Positions 24,163 to 32,158 of a stretch of DNA of 64,000 nucleotides are shown here, in pieces. Positions within the stretch are counted from its first letter, which is position 1. The number at the start of each line of letters is the position of its first letter. Below the pieces are notes generated by a model, which saw nothing but the letters and a program-made list of their open reading frames with translations, was not told the origin of the DNA and searched no databases. This DNA comes from Bacillota bacterium (GTDB lineage: Bacteria; Bacillota; Clostridia; Christensenellales; Aristaeellaceae). The position numbers were made by a program, and so were the translations under genes. The stretch lies in the NCBI GenBank assembly GCA_023411395.1, contig JAEYOV010000033.1, positions 1 to 64,000 of the forward strand. Reading direction: 5' to 3'.

Positions 24163-25135
24163 GACATCCCAACTGACCAAGGTCTACCGCCGCTTTGAAA
24201 AGGAGCAGGGCCTCAAGGGCAGCCTGAAGAGCCTGTTCCACCGGGTTTACGTGGAAAAGACCGCCCTGTCGCGCTTTGACCTTTCCGTTTCGGAAGGGGA
24301 ATTCGTCGGCCTCATCGGCCCCAACGGCGCGGGCAAGACCACGCTGGTAAAACTGCTGACCGGCATCATCGCTCCCACTTCGGGGAGCCTTTCCGTGCTT
24401 GGATATACGCCAAACCGCCTGGAAAGCGGTTTTAAAAGCCAGTACGCCGTGGTCATGGGCCAAAAAAGCCAGCTCTTTTTTGATCTGACGCCGGCGGATA
24501 CCTTCCGGCTGTTCAAAGAACTGTACGATATCCCCGAAAGCCTTTATAAAAGGAACCTGAAATACTTCACCGAGCTGTTTGGGGTGGAGCACCTGATGCC
24601 GGTGCAGGTACGCACCCTGTCTCTGGGGGAGCGGATGAAAATGGAGCTGATCGCGGCGCTTTTGCACGGCCCGCGCATCCTGTTCCTGGATGAGCCCACC
24701 ATCGGTTTGGACGCGGTGGCCCAGCATCAAATGCGCCGCTTCCTCAGGGAGGTGAACAGGGAGCAGGGAACCACGATCGTGCTCACCTCCCATTACATGG
24801 AGGACATCGTGAGCCTGTGTAAACGGTGCGTAGTGGTGAATAATGGCGAAAAGCTGTGCGACGGGCCGACGGACGCGCTGTTCCAGCAATATCAGACCCA
24901 CCGCAAGATTACACTGGCCCTGGAGGAAGAATGCGCCGTGGAATTGCCGCCGGACTGCACGGAAGTCGCGCAGCAGCACCTGAAGCTTTCCTTCCTTATG
25001 CCCAAGGCAAACGCCACACCGCTTTTACAGGCGCTTCTGTCCCGCTATCCCATCCGTGACATCATGGTGGAGGAGGAGGATATCGGCAGCGTGGTGACAA
25101 GGCTGTACGTAGGTAAGGAGGCTGCTGCCGGATGA
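24149..25135 (+). CDS. ABC-2 exporter ATP-binding protein (COG4586 type)
   Basis: 328 residues from ATG 24149 with AAGGAG eight bases upstream, overlapping the MutS2-like stop. Walker A is GLIGPNGAGKTTLVKLL, the signature is TLSLGERMKMEL, Walker B is RILFLDEPTIGLDAVAQ, and the H-loop is LTSHYMEDI. An N-terminal extension (LKGSLKSLFHRVYVEKTAL) is typical of the subfamily that works with COG4587 and DUF990 permeases, both of which follow directly. The C-terminal ~80 residues are an accessory domain. Substrate unknown. Confidence 0.93.
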   Translation: MSMIETSQLTKVYRRFEKEQGLKGSLKSLFHRVYVEKTALSRFDLSVSEGEFVGLIGPNGAGKTTLVKLLTGIIAPTSGSLSVLGYTPNRLESGFKSQYAVVMGQKSQLFFDLTPADTFRLFKELYDIPESLYKRNLKYFTELFGVEHLMPVQVRTLSLGERMKMELIAALLHGPRILFLDEPTIGLDAVAQHQMRRFLREVNREQGTTIVLTSHYMEDIVSLCKRCVVVNNGEKLCDGPTDALFQQYQTHRKITLALEEECAVELPPDCTEVAQQHLKLSFLMPKANATPLLQALLSRYPIRDIMVEEEDIGSVVTRLYVGKEAAAG

Positions 25136-25926
25136 AAAAATACAGGGAGGCCTTCATCATCGCCTTCAAGATGCGAACCGCTTACCGATTCGACACCTCT
25201 ATGCAGGTATTGGCCAGTGTGGCGAGGGTGCTGTTTGCCTGGCTTTTATGGTCGGCCATCTACAAAAACCGGGATCAGGTGGTTGGCTTCACGCTGGATA
25301 CCATGATCCTGTATTACCTCATCCAGTCTTTTTTTGCCCAGATGGACAATACAGGGCGCATTGCCGAGGAGTTGGGCCCCCATATCCGGGCCGGCACATT
25401 TTCCAAATTCCTGGTGCTGCCGATTCGGGTACAGCCGTACCTGTTTGCCCAGTCCCTGGGCAGCGCCGCCTATATGGCTTTTTTCAGCGTGGCGGCAAGC
25501 GTATTGTGCCTTTTGATCTTTCCCATCAGGCCCGAATGGACGGCACTGCCCCTGAATTTCATCAAGGCGGCGGCACTGCTTATATTGGGCCGAGTGTTCC
25601 TGTCCCAGCTTCACTTTTACCTGGGGATACTGACCTTTAAATATCAGGATATCTGGCTGTTTCTGATGATCAAAAGCAATGTGCTGGCTTTTTTAACGGG
25701 CGCGCTTGTACCCCTGACCCTTTTGCCGGAAGCCGTATTGCAGGTGATACGGCTGACGCCTTTTTATCATGTAGCCCATCTGCCCGCGATGCTGCTTCTT
25801 AACCGGGGGGGAGACGAAGCGCTGACAGGGATGCTGGTCATTTCCCTGTGGATCGCGTTTTTCGCTTTCCTCAACAAACAGACCTACGCGCGCCTGCGCA
25901 CGCGCTATGACGGGGTGGGCATATGA
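25132..25926 (+). CDS. ABC-2 exporter permease (COG4587 type)
   Basis: 264 residues, start overlapping the ATPase stop by four bases (ATGA). Six hydrophobic segments are visible, among them VLASVARVLFAWLLWSAIY, AAYMAFFSVAASVLCLLIF and LAFLTGALVPLTLLPEAVL. The order and composition (FIIAFKMRTAYRFD at the start) match the first permease of the three-gene COG4586-4587-3694 exporters. It would dimerise with the next gene product to form the channel. Confidence 0.88.
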   Translation: MKKYREAFIIAFKMRTAYRFDTSMQVLASVARVLFAWLLWSAIYKNRDQVVGFTLDTMILYYLIQSFFAQMDNTGRIAEELGPHIRAGTFSKFLVLPIRVQPYLFAQSLGSAAYMAFFSVAASVLCLLIFPIRPEWTALPLNFIKAAALLILGRVFLSQLHFYLGILTFKYQDIWLFLMIKSNVLAFLTGALVPLTLLPEAVLQVIRLTPFYHVAHLPAMLLLNRGGDEALTGMLVISLWIAFFAFLNKQTYARLRTRYDGVGI

Positions 25927-26714
25927 AACGGAACATGAAACTGATCCTTACACTGGCAAAGCTTCGGTTAAGCCATTTGATGGTCTTCCGTCTATCGTTC
26001 TTCGGCGCGTTCTTTGTGGATGGCAGTATGTTTGCGTTACAGTTGTTATTGTTTGATGTGCTTTATGGTCAGATTGCGTCCATCGGCGGCTGGCAGCGGG
26101 GGGAAATGATCATCTTTGTCGGCACCTTTTCCTTGGTAAATGCCCTGAACATGTGCTCCTTCTTCTTTGGCCTGATCACCATCCCGGAAAAGATACGCAC
26201 AGGTGCGCTGGATCATTATCTCACCAAGCCTTCCAATGCACTCTTGCGCCTTTCCTTTGAGAGTATGGACCCCGGTTCCCTTCCCCTTATTGCCATGAGC
26301 ATTATCATTATTGCAAGAGGTGTGTCGCTGCTGCCCGCACCGCCTTCCTTCGGGGCTGTTGCCGGATATATTCTCCTGGTGATTTTGATGACGCTGTTAT
26401 GGTATGACCTGATGCTTATGTTGCGCACGGTTCCCTTTTTTGTGATGTCCGCCGCCACAATACATCAAATGGAGGAATCCCTGATCGAATTGAGCATGAA
26501 AGTGCCCGGCGTAGTCTTTGAAGGCGTGTGGAAAATCCTCTTCCAGGTGGTATTGCCCTACGGGCTCATCGCCACACTGCCCACGCAGATGCTCACCGGC
26601 ACACTGGCGCCTTCAAGCCTTGCGTGGGGCTGCGGCGTGGCCTTGCTGTTCACACTGTTTACCTTTAAGCTTTGGAAATTTGGCCTATCCTGTTATAAAA
26701 GCGCCAGCAGTTGA
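25923..26714 (+). CDS. ABC-2 exporter permease (DUF990/COG3694 type)
   Basis: 263 residues, overlapping the previous stop by four bases. Hydrophobic segments include MIIFVGTFSLVNALNMCSFF, LPLIAMSIIIIARGVSLL and VAGYILLVILMTLLWYDLML. The sequence FFGLITIPEKIRTGALDHYL with a PSNALLRLSFES continuation is typical of DUF990 proteins. It completes the exporter. A GC-rich inverted repeat, part of a dispersed repeat, begins directly at its stop codon and could act as the operon's 3' structure. Confidence 0.88.
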   Translation: MKRNMKLILTLAKLRLSHLMVFRLSFFGAFFVDGSMFALQLLLFDVLYGQIASIGGWQRGEMIIFVGTFSLVNALNMCSFFFGLITIPEKIRTGALDHYLTKPSNALLRLSFESMDPGSLPLIAMSIIIIARGVSLLPAPPSFGAVAGYILLVILMTLLWYDLMLMLRTVPFFVMSAATIHQMEESLIELSMKVPGVVFEGVWKILFQVVLPYGLIATLPTQMLTGTLAPSSLAWGCGVALLFTLFTFKLWKFGLSCYKSASS

Positions 26715-26882
26715 CCCGGGGGCGCTGCCCCCGGGACCCCCACCAAAGGTTCCGTAGCCCCGCCCCCGCCTGTGGCGGAAATGGGCGGGCGGAAGAAGCT
26801 GGCGAAACAAGCGATGCAAGCGGCAGCGAAGCAGCGCGCCGATTGAGCAAGCCGGAATATCATCCCTTTGGAAACCCGATTT
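26714..26882. repeat. Dispersed intergenic repeat, copy 1
   Basis: It begins with a perfect hairpin CCCGGGGGC-GCT-GCCCCCGGG and continues CCCCCACCAAAGGTTCCG, GCCTGTGGCGG, AAGCTGGCGAAACAAGCG, ATGCAAGCGGCAGCGAAGCA and GATTGAGC-AGCCGGAATAT, ending ATCCCTTTGGAAA. The same series of blocks recurs at 43465 with the hairpin arms changed but still paired, and partly at 26955. Peptide-like readings of it in any frame are spurious. Confidence 0.85.
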
Positions 26883-26954
26883 AAATAAATAAGGAAAAAC
26901 GGCTGTCATGCTGATCACATAATGTTATAGGTATACAAGAGGATGGCATCCGAA

Positions 26955-27105
26955 GGTTTCCAAAGGCTCCGAATCCCCGACCCCGCCTGTGGCGGGAATG
27001 GGAGAGGTGGAGGAGGCCCGCGAAAAGGAGCAGTGCAAGCGGCAGCGAAGCAATGCGACTATTGAGCGGGCTGGACTGACCGGAAAGCCCTTTGGTCGCG
27101 CCCGT
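26955..27105. repeat. Dispersed intergenic repeat, copy 2 (diverged, without 5' hairpin)
   Basis: It shares CCAAAGGCTCCG, CCCCGCCTGTGGCGGGAATG, AGTGCAAGCGGCAGCGAAGC and ATTGAGC-GGCTGGA with copies 1 and 3 in the same orientation, but lacks the 5' hairpin and is otherwise diverged. Its beginning GGTTTCCAAAGG (26955-26966) is the exact inverse of the end of copy 1, CCTTTGGAAACC (26865-26876). Confidence 0.75.
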
Positions 27106-27185
27106 AGGCGCGAAATCCTTTCTTTTTATATATACTTATACATCACATGGGCTAAGCACGACGCCCCCTGGGGAATATGCTTTCC

Positions 27186-27746
27186 CTAATTCTCCATAGC
27201 TTTGGCTAGCAGCGCAAGCTGCTTGATGGTCTTGAAATTGCGCATGGTAGCGGACGGCCCCAGCTTTGCAACCTGCGCCGCCAGCTTGGAGTTGTGGACG
27301 CCGTTTTGAACCAGCAGATAGATGTCCCTGCCGCAAACAACAAAGCGGTCGCCGCCGCTTGAGACAGCGTTCAGCTTTACCACCGCTTCAGGTGGCGGCG
27401 AGGCAGGCAGCATGAGTACATACAGGCTTTCAACGCCCGATGCCGCCTCCGCCGCCTGAATTTCCTCCGCCGTAAAGGGGCAGCCATCAAGTATCGCCCG
27501 AAGCTTCCCGGATGTGCGAAGCACATCCGGCACGGGAAACCCGAACCGCTTTTCGATGGCCTGCTCCATCTTGTTGCAAAGTTCCGCTTCTTCTCCATCC
27601 GCCTCAAACAGCACATTGCCGCTTTGAATGTAGGTTTGAACTTTCGTAAAGCCCGCTGCCTCCAGGGTTTTTCTCAGTTCCGCCATGTTCACCCGGTGTT
27701 TGCCGCCCACGTTGATCCCCCGCAGCAGCGCCGCATATACGCTCAT
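27186..27746 (-). CDS. DUF1697 domain protein
   Basis: 186 residues. The start YAALLRGINVGGKHRVNMAE and the segment KVQTYIQSGNVLFEAD are diagnostic of DUF1697, a widespread family without firm function. The C-terminal part keeps SKLAAQVAKLGPSATMRNFKT, matching the family's R-N-W-x-T element. The start ATG 27746 overlaps the stop of the DinB-like gene, so the two are translationally coupled. Cytoplasmic, no membrane segment. Confidence 0.9.
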   Translation of the reverse strand: MSVYAALLRGINVGGKHRVNMAELRKTLEAAGFTKVQTYIQSGNVLFEADGEEAELCNKMEQAIEKRFGFPVPDVLRTSGKLRAILDGCPFTAEEIQAAEAASGVESLYVLMLPASPPPEAVVKLNAVSSGGDRFVVCGRDIYLLVQNGVHNSKLAAQVAKLGPSATMRNFKTIKQLALLAKAMEN

Positions 27747-28456
27747 GCCATCACACCGCCTTTCAAAGAGGATGAAGCGAGCCTTTTGCACTTTTCCTTC
27801 AACTTCAGGCAATCGTTCAGATGCCCCATCTGATGCCTTGTAATGGGCATCAGCAAAATGCCTGCCACATTCTTTTTCCCCCAGAAGTCCAATAGCCATA
27901 CGGAGCCCGGATGGGTGGTCACGCCGCCTTCCTCCAGAATGCGGTCCATTTGCCGTTTCGCAAACTTCCGCTTGAGGTCGTCGGGTTTTAACCCCGCGAT
28001 AACTTCCTTGGTGCGTTTGCCCACCGTATCGCGGTAATCCCGCAGCGCCGGCAAATCCACCTCTCCGCTGAAGGACAATATCTCCCCGTCCGTCATGGCG
28101 TTGCCCGTATCCTTCACCGCGGTATGCAGCCTTGCCTGCCATGCCTCATCCAGCACCTGGTTTCCGTCCGCCATCAGCAGATTGCAGGTCAGGTCTTCAA
28201 TGCGGGTGATGTGCCAGATGTTCCAGGCCACCGTCACGTCCGCCGCCGCCGGCATGGTGCGCAGGGCAAAGTCCGAAAGGTTGTCCCATACCTCATCCAT
28301 CAGCGTGGTTTCGCTTTGACCGGAGACCTCCCTTGTGTGCAGCAGCCCGTGCATGCGTAAAAGCAGCGCCATCGCCTCGGTAAAGGATTCTTTTTTATCA
28401 AGCAGTTCCCGAAGCTGCGCCTGCAGGGGATTCCACTGCGTACCTACCGAAAACAT
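27743..28456 (-). CDS. DinB-superfamily protein
   Basis: 237 residues from ATG 28456 with AAGGAGG upstream. An all-helical DinB-like protein: the likely metal-site His residues lie in WNIWHITRIEDLTCN (first), around TTHPGSVWLLDFWG and in MPITRHQMGHLND (last). Members are metal-dependent transferases or are of unknown function, often stress-linked; bacillithiol/mycothiol-type thiol transfer is known for some. The coupled DUF1697 gene follows. Confidence 0.8.
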   Translation of the reverse strand: MFSVGTQWNPLQAQLRELLDKKESFTEAMALLLRMHGLLHTREVSGQSETTLMDEVWDNLSDFALRTMPAAADVTVAWNIWHITRIEDLTCNLLMADGNQVLDEAWQARLHTAVKDTGNAMTDGEILSFSGEVDLPALRDYRDTVGKRTKEVIAGLKPDDLKRKFAKRQMDRILEEGGVTTHPGSVWLLDFWGKKNVAGILLMPITRHQMGHLNDCLKLKEKCKRLASSSLKGGVMA

Positions 28457-28549
28457 GCTCTTCCCTCCTTTGGGCAGACGGAATTTCCTGTGTTTTTCTG
28501 CATTGTAGCATGGCCCTGAAAATAAATCAAAAAAAGTTTTGTGAAAGTA

Positions 28550-28578
28550 TTGACAATTCCGTTCTTTTGTCTTATAGT
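28550..28578 (+). promoter_or_regulatory. Strong promoter of the GntR-ABC operon (TTGACA-N17-TATAGT)
   Basis: Consensus -35 TTGACA 28550-28555, 17-base spacer, -10 TATAGT 28573-28578. The operator palindrome starts inside the -10. Confidence 0.9.
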
Positions 28579-28598
28579 TAATTACGTTAGTAATTAAC
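28577..28598. promoter_or_regulatory. Palindromic operator of the GntR regulator
   Basis: Perfect inverted repeat GTTAATTAC-GTTA-GTAATTAAC (28577-28598), overlapping the -10 and the expected transcription start, 23 bases before the regulator's start codon. Position and symmetry fit repression by the YtrA-type regulator encoded immediately downstream. Confidence 0.8.
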
Positions 28599-28621
28599 CA
28601 CTTAACGGAGGAGGTGATAAC

Positions 28622-28990
28622 GTGAAGCTGGACCTTGCCAGTGAACTGCCCATTTACCTGCAAATCACCGCGGAAATGGAGGACGCCATCTTCACCGGCG
28701 CCTTTCCGGAAGAGACGCAGGTACCCTCCACCACGGAGATATCCGCCTCCTTGCAGGTCAACCCGGCCACGGTGCTAAAAGGCATGAACCTGCTGGCGGA
28801 CGAAGGCCTGCTGTACAAAAAAAGAGGGCTGGGACTGTTTGTCCGGGAGGGCGCGGTAGAGAAAATCAGGAAGAAGCGGCAGCAGCAGTTTTACGAGAAA
28901 TACGTTGTCAGCCTGGTGGCGGAAGCCCGTAAGCTGAAGCTTACAAAAGAGGAAGTCATGAAATGGATGGAAAGGGGTTTTGCACAATGA
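28622..28990 (+). CDS. YtrA-type GntR transcriptional regulator
   Basis: 122 residues from GTG 28622 with GGAGGAGGTG upstream. A winged HTH of GntR type: LPIYLQITAEMEDAIFTGAF, then VPSTTEISASLQVNPATVLK with the recognition helix, and LYKKRGLGLFVREG as the wing. The short C-terminal helix pair marks the YtrA subfamily, which lacks a ligand domain and regulates ABC transporters in its own operon. The operator palindrome at 28577-28598 supports autorepression. The ABC ATPase start overlaps its stop (ATGA). Confidence 0.93.
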   Translation: MKLDLASELPIYLQITAEMEDAIFTGAFPEETQVPSTTEISASLQVNPATVLKGMNLLADEGLLYKKRGLGLFVREGAVEKIRKKRQQQFYEKYVVSLVAEARKLKLTKEEVMKWMERGFAQ

Positions 28991-29838
28991 GTGGCCTTGA
29001 GGTCAAACACATCACAAAAACATTCGGCCAGGTGAACGCCTTAAGCGATGTTTCCCTCGCGCTGGAAAACGGAAAAATCTATGGGCTGCTGGGCCGCAAC
29101 GGCGCCGGCAAGTCCACGCTACTCAACATCATCACCAACCGAATCTTTCCCGACTCGGGGGAGGTATTGGTGGGCGGCCTTCCCGCCGGAGAAAACGACG
29201 CGGCCCAGCAGCAGATCTATATGATGAGTGAGAAAGGCTACTACCCGGATAACATGCGTGTAGCCGACGCCTATAAGTGCACGGAAGCGTTTTACGGCGG
29301 CTTCGACCGGGAGTATGCCGCAAAACTGTGCGACTCGTTCGGCCTGAATCCGAAAAAAAAGATCAGGGAGCTGTCCACCGGCTACGGTTCCATCTTCAAG
29401 CTGATTGCCGCCTTGTCCGTTTCCGTTCCCTTCGTGCTGCTGGATGAGCCGGTATTGGGCCTGGACGCCAACCACCGGGAGCTTTTATACAAGGTGATCC
29501 TGGAGACGTACTCGGAAAAACAGCGCACAATTGTGCTTTCCACCCACTTGATCGAGGAAGTTTCCGGGCTCATCGAGGAAGTCATCATCATCAAGAAGGG
29601 GCAAATCATCCGCCAGCAGCCCACGGAGGAATTGCTGTCCATGGGCTACACCGTCTCCGGCCCCGCGGCCAAGGTGGATGAATATGTAAGCGGCAAGGAA
29701 ATGCTGGGCGAAGATACCCTGGGCGGGCTGAAAACCGTTTACCTGATGGGGCAGCCAGGCCGGGAGTCCTTGCCGGAGTATCTGCAGATCGGCAAGATGG
29801 ACCTGCAAAAGCTGTTCATCCGGCTGACCAACGAGTGA
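28987..29838 (+). CDS. ABC transporter ATP-binding protein of the GntR operon
   Basis: 283 residues from ATG 28987, overlapping the regulator's stop. Walker A is GLLGRNGAGKSTLLNII, Walker B is VPFVLLDEPVLGLD, and the H-loop is VLSTHLIEEV. The signature is altered: RELSTGYGSIFKL instead of LSGGQ, as in other YtrB/BcrA-like proteins of GntR-led operons. The pair with the following membrane protein probably forms an exporter or a lipid-linked sensing system induced by envelope-active compounds, as in ytr operons of Bacillus. That is inference by analogy. Confidence 0.9.
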   Translation: MSGLEVKHITKTFGQVNALSDVSLALENGKIYGLLGRNGAGKSTLLNIITNRIFPDSGEVLVGGLPAGENDAAQQQIYMMSEKGYYPDNMRVADAYKCTEAFYGGFDREYAAKLCDSFGLNPKKKIRELSTGYGSIFKLIAALSVSVPFVLLDEPVLGLDANHRELLYKVILETYSEKQRTIVLSTHLIEEVSGLIEEVIIIKKGQIIRQQPTEELLSMGYTVSGPAAKVDEYVSGKEMLGEDTLGGLKTVYLMGQPGRESLPEYLQIGKMDLQKLFIRLTNE

Positions 29839-29852
29839 GGGAGGCGTTAGAA

Positions 29853-30656
29853 ATGAAACTAAAAGCTGCCGTGAGGTATTACCTGAAAGATTTTAAAAGG
29901 CCGGTCATTATTTTTTACGGCGTATTGATGGCGCTTTTCCTGATTCAGCTCCTCATCGCCGCCCTGCTACACAGCAATTCCTCCTCGTCCAGCGGCGTGG
30001 AAACCGCCTCCACCATTTTTCTGTTCGTGGTGGGGCTGAACGCCTTCAAAGCCCAGTTCAGGCTGTTTTTGCAAAACGGCCTGTCCCGAAAAACGCTGTT
30101 CACGGGCTTTGTGACGGGACTTTTCATTCTGGCGGCCGCCATGACCCTCCTTGATCTTGTTTTCGGCTGGTTCCGCGGCTTGTTCGTTCCTTATACGTCC
30201 GCCTATATGGACCGGTTCGGCAGCCTGTACAAGGATGGAAGCAGCTTTGCCGCGCTGGCGGATGGCCTCCTGTGGAGCTTTCTGTCGTACGTGACGGCGG
30301 GCATGACGGGCTTTTTGGTCACCAGCCTGTATTACCGCATGAACAAGGCCTTAAAGCTGATTGTCTCCATCGGCGTACCCGCTTTGGTCTTTATTGCAAT
30401 TCCCTTGATCGACGGCCTGTATACCAAGGGCGCCATTACCGCCTTCTTTGTAAACGTGATTGCGTACGCCTACGGTTACGGTATATCCGTCAGCTTCTCC
30501 AGGGGTATTGCCGGCTTGATCACCCAATTCGCCACCGCCATGGACAACGGCATCCCCCTGTTCCCCTACCGCGCGATCCTTTTCAGCGTACTGTGCACCG
30601 CTGTCACGGGAACCATCAGCTTCCTGCTCATCCGCCGGGCGACGGTGAAGGAATAA
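29853..30656 (+). CDS. ABC-2 type membrane permease of the GntR operon
   Basis: 267 residues from ATG 29853 with GAGGGAGG upstream. About six hydrophobic segments are seen, including VIIFYGVLMALFLIQLLIAA, TASTIFLFVVGLNAF, GFVTGLFILAAAMTLLDLVF and LFSVLCTAVTGTISFLLIRR. No substrate motif is recognised. As the last gene of the three-gene operon, it would supply the membrane channel for the ATPase upstream. Confidence 0.85.
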   Translation: MKLKAAVRYYLKDFKRPVIIFYGVLMALFLIQLLIAALLHSNSSSSSGVETASTIFLFVVGLNAFKAQFRLFLQNGLSRKTLFTGFVTGLFILAAAMTLLDLVFGWFRGLFVPYTSAYMDRFGSLYKDGSSFAALADGLLWSFLSYVTAGMTGFLVTSLYYRMNKALKLIVSIGVPALVFIAIPLIDGLYTKGAITAFFVNVIAYAYGYGISVSFSRGIAGLITQFATAMDNGIPLFPYRAILFSVLCTAVTGTISFLLIRRATVKE

Positions 30657-30694
30657 AAACAGCGACAAATAGATACCGCAAAGCATCTTTCCTT

Positions 30695-30723
30695 TTGCAA
30701 CTTACGAAGGATTCTGCTACAAT
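30695..30723 (+). promoter_or_regulatory. Promoter of the MATE gene (TTGCAA-N17-TACAAT)
   Basis: -35 TTGCAA 30695-30700, 17-base spacer, -10 TACAAT 30718-30723. The -10 overlaps the start of a long inverted repeat. Confidence 0.7.
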
Positions 30724-30766
30724 GCGTTATGTCCGTTCAGGAACGGGCATAACGCATTTTTCATTT
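30721..30766 (+). terminator. Long hairpin with T-tract between the ABC operon and the MATE gene
   Basis: AATGCGTTATG (30721-30731) pairs with CATAACGCATT (30748-30758), extended by a T/G wobble and CCGTTC/GAACGG: about 18 pairs followed by a T-rich tract. It can end transcription of the ABC operon. Because it overlaps the MATE promoter's -10 and start, it may also be an operator. Confidence 0.7.
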
Positions 30767-30784
30767 TATTATAGAGGATGTAGT

Positions 30785-32158
30785 ATGAACCGGTTTGAAA
30801 ACAATCTCTCCGAGGGGAGCGTATTACAAGGGCTGATCCGTTTTGCCACGCCCTTTTTGCTGTCCAACATCATACAGTCGCTGTACAACGTGGCGGATAT
30901 GTTTATCGTGGGCAAATTCAGCGGCACGGCCAGCATCGCGGGTGTCAACATCGGTGGACAGGTAACCTTTATCCTCACCAACCTGATTATGGGCTTGTGC
31001 ACGGGCGGCACGGTGCTGATTGCCCAATATGTGGGCAGCGGCAACCGGGAGAAACTGAAAAAAACTGTCTCCACGCTGTTTACGGGGCTGACGGTGGCGG
31101 CCGTGGTCATCACGGTAACCATGCTGCTGCTTAAAAATCAGGCATTGCGTCTGTTAAGCACGCCGCAGGAGTCCTTTTCCGAGGCCAGCAATTACTTATG
31201 GGTCACGGTCACGGGCATCGTATTTATCTTCGGCTACAACGCGCTGAGCGCGGTGCTCCGGGGCATGGGCGACAGCAAGCGGCCGTTGATATTCGTATCC
31301 ATCGCCTGCGTTACGAATGTCGCGCTGGATATCATCCTGGTGTGGCCGCTGAAAATGGGTGCGCTGGGCGCGGCCATCGCCACGGTGATCTCCCAGGGGC
31401 TGTCGCTGATCCTGTGCATTCAATACCTGAAACGCAAAGATTTCCTGTTCGATTTCAAGTTCAGTTCCTTCCGCATTGACCGGGGACAATTGAAAACCAT
31501 TTTGAAAATCGGCACGCCCGCCGCCATACAGAATACCGTTGTGTCCATATCATTCCTGTTCATTACGGCGCTTACCAATGCCATTGGCGGCGTGACTGCT
31601 TCCGCGGCCGTAGGCATCGTCGGCAAATTCAACAGCTTTGCCATTCTGCCTGCCATTGGCATGAGCGCGGCTGTATCCACCATGGCGGCGCAGAACATAG
31701 GTGCCAACAAGTGGGACAGGGCACTGAAAGCTGCCAGGATCGGTATGGTGATCTCCCTGGGCTTTAGCCTGACCGCCTTTGCCATCGTCCAGCTTTTTCC
31801 GGAAGCCATCATCAGGCTTTTTGACCAAAATCCCCAAACCATACTGGACGGTGTTGCCTATATGCGCTCCTTCAGCTTCGATTATCTGATCGTGCCCTTT
31901 GTGTTTAGTTTGCACGGCCTGTACATCGGCGCCGGGCACACGGCATTTACCTTGTTTACGGGCTTGACTTCTTCTTTGCTTGGCAGAATCCCGGCTTCTT
32001 ATCTGTTTGGCAAGGTGACGGGATGGGGATTGAGGGGCGTAGGCCTGGGCGCCCCTGTGGCTTCCTTTGTTTCGCTGCTGCTGGTTTTAGGGTTTTTCGT
32101 TTCGGGCCGCTGGAAGGTCAATGTGGCGGACAGGCATGTTTCCGGTGAAAAAGTATAG
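30785..32158 (+). CDS. MATE family multidrug/cation antiporter
   Basis: 457 residues from ATG 30785. Twelve hydrophobic segments in two similar halves are expected. The start SVLQGLIRFATPFLLSNIIQ with LYNVADMFIVGKFSG is the typical MATE opening; LSAVLRGMGDSKRPLIF and the second-half ASAAVGIVGKFNSFAILPAI also fit. It would export drugs or metabolites using Na+ or H+. It has its own promoter, separated from the ABC operon by a hairpin, and its stop abuts the convergent AraC gene. Confidence 0.93.
   Translation: MNRFENNLSEGSVLQGLIRFATPFLLSNIIQSLYNVADMFIVGKFSGTASIAGVNIGGQVTFILTNLIMGLCTGGTVLIAQYVGSGNREKLKKTVSTLFTGLTVAAVVITVTMLLLKNQALRLLSTPQESFSEASNYLWVTVTGIVFIFGYNALSAVLRGMGDSKRPLIFVSIACVTNVALDIILVWPLKMGALGAAIATVISQGLSLILCIQYLKRKDFLFDFKFSSFRIDRGQLKTILKIGTPAAIQNTVVSISFLFITALTNAIGGVTASAAVGIVGKFNSFAILPAIGMSAAVSTMAAQNIGANKWDRALKAARIGMVISLGFSLTAFAIVQLFPEAIIRLFDQNPQTILDGVAYMRSFSFDYLIVPFVFSLHGLYIGAGHTAFTLFTGLTSSLLGRIPASYLFGKVTGWGLRGVGLGAPVASFVSLLLVLGFFVSGRWKVNVADRHVSGEKV

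Noticed and set aside
26665..26918. Short minus-strand peptides reading RAASLPLASLVSPAS in two intergenic regions
   Set aside because: They are translations of the dispersed DNA repeat, not genes; the same peptide appears at 43.5 kb for the same reason.
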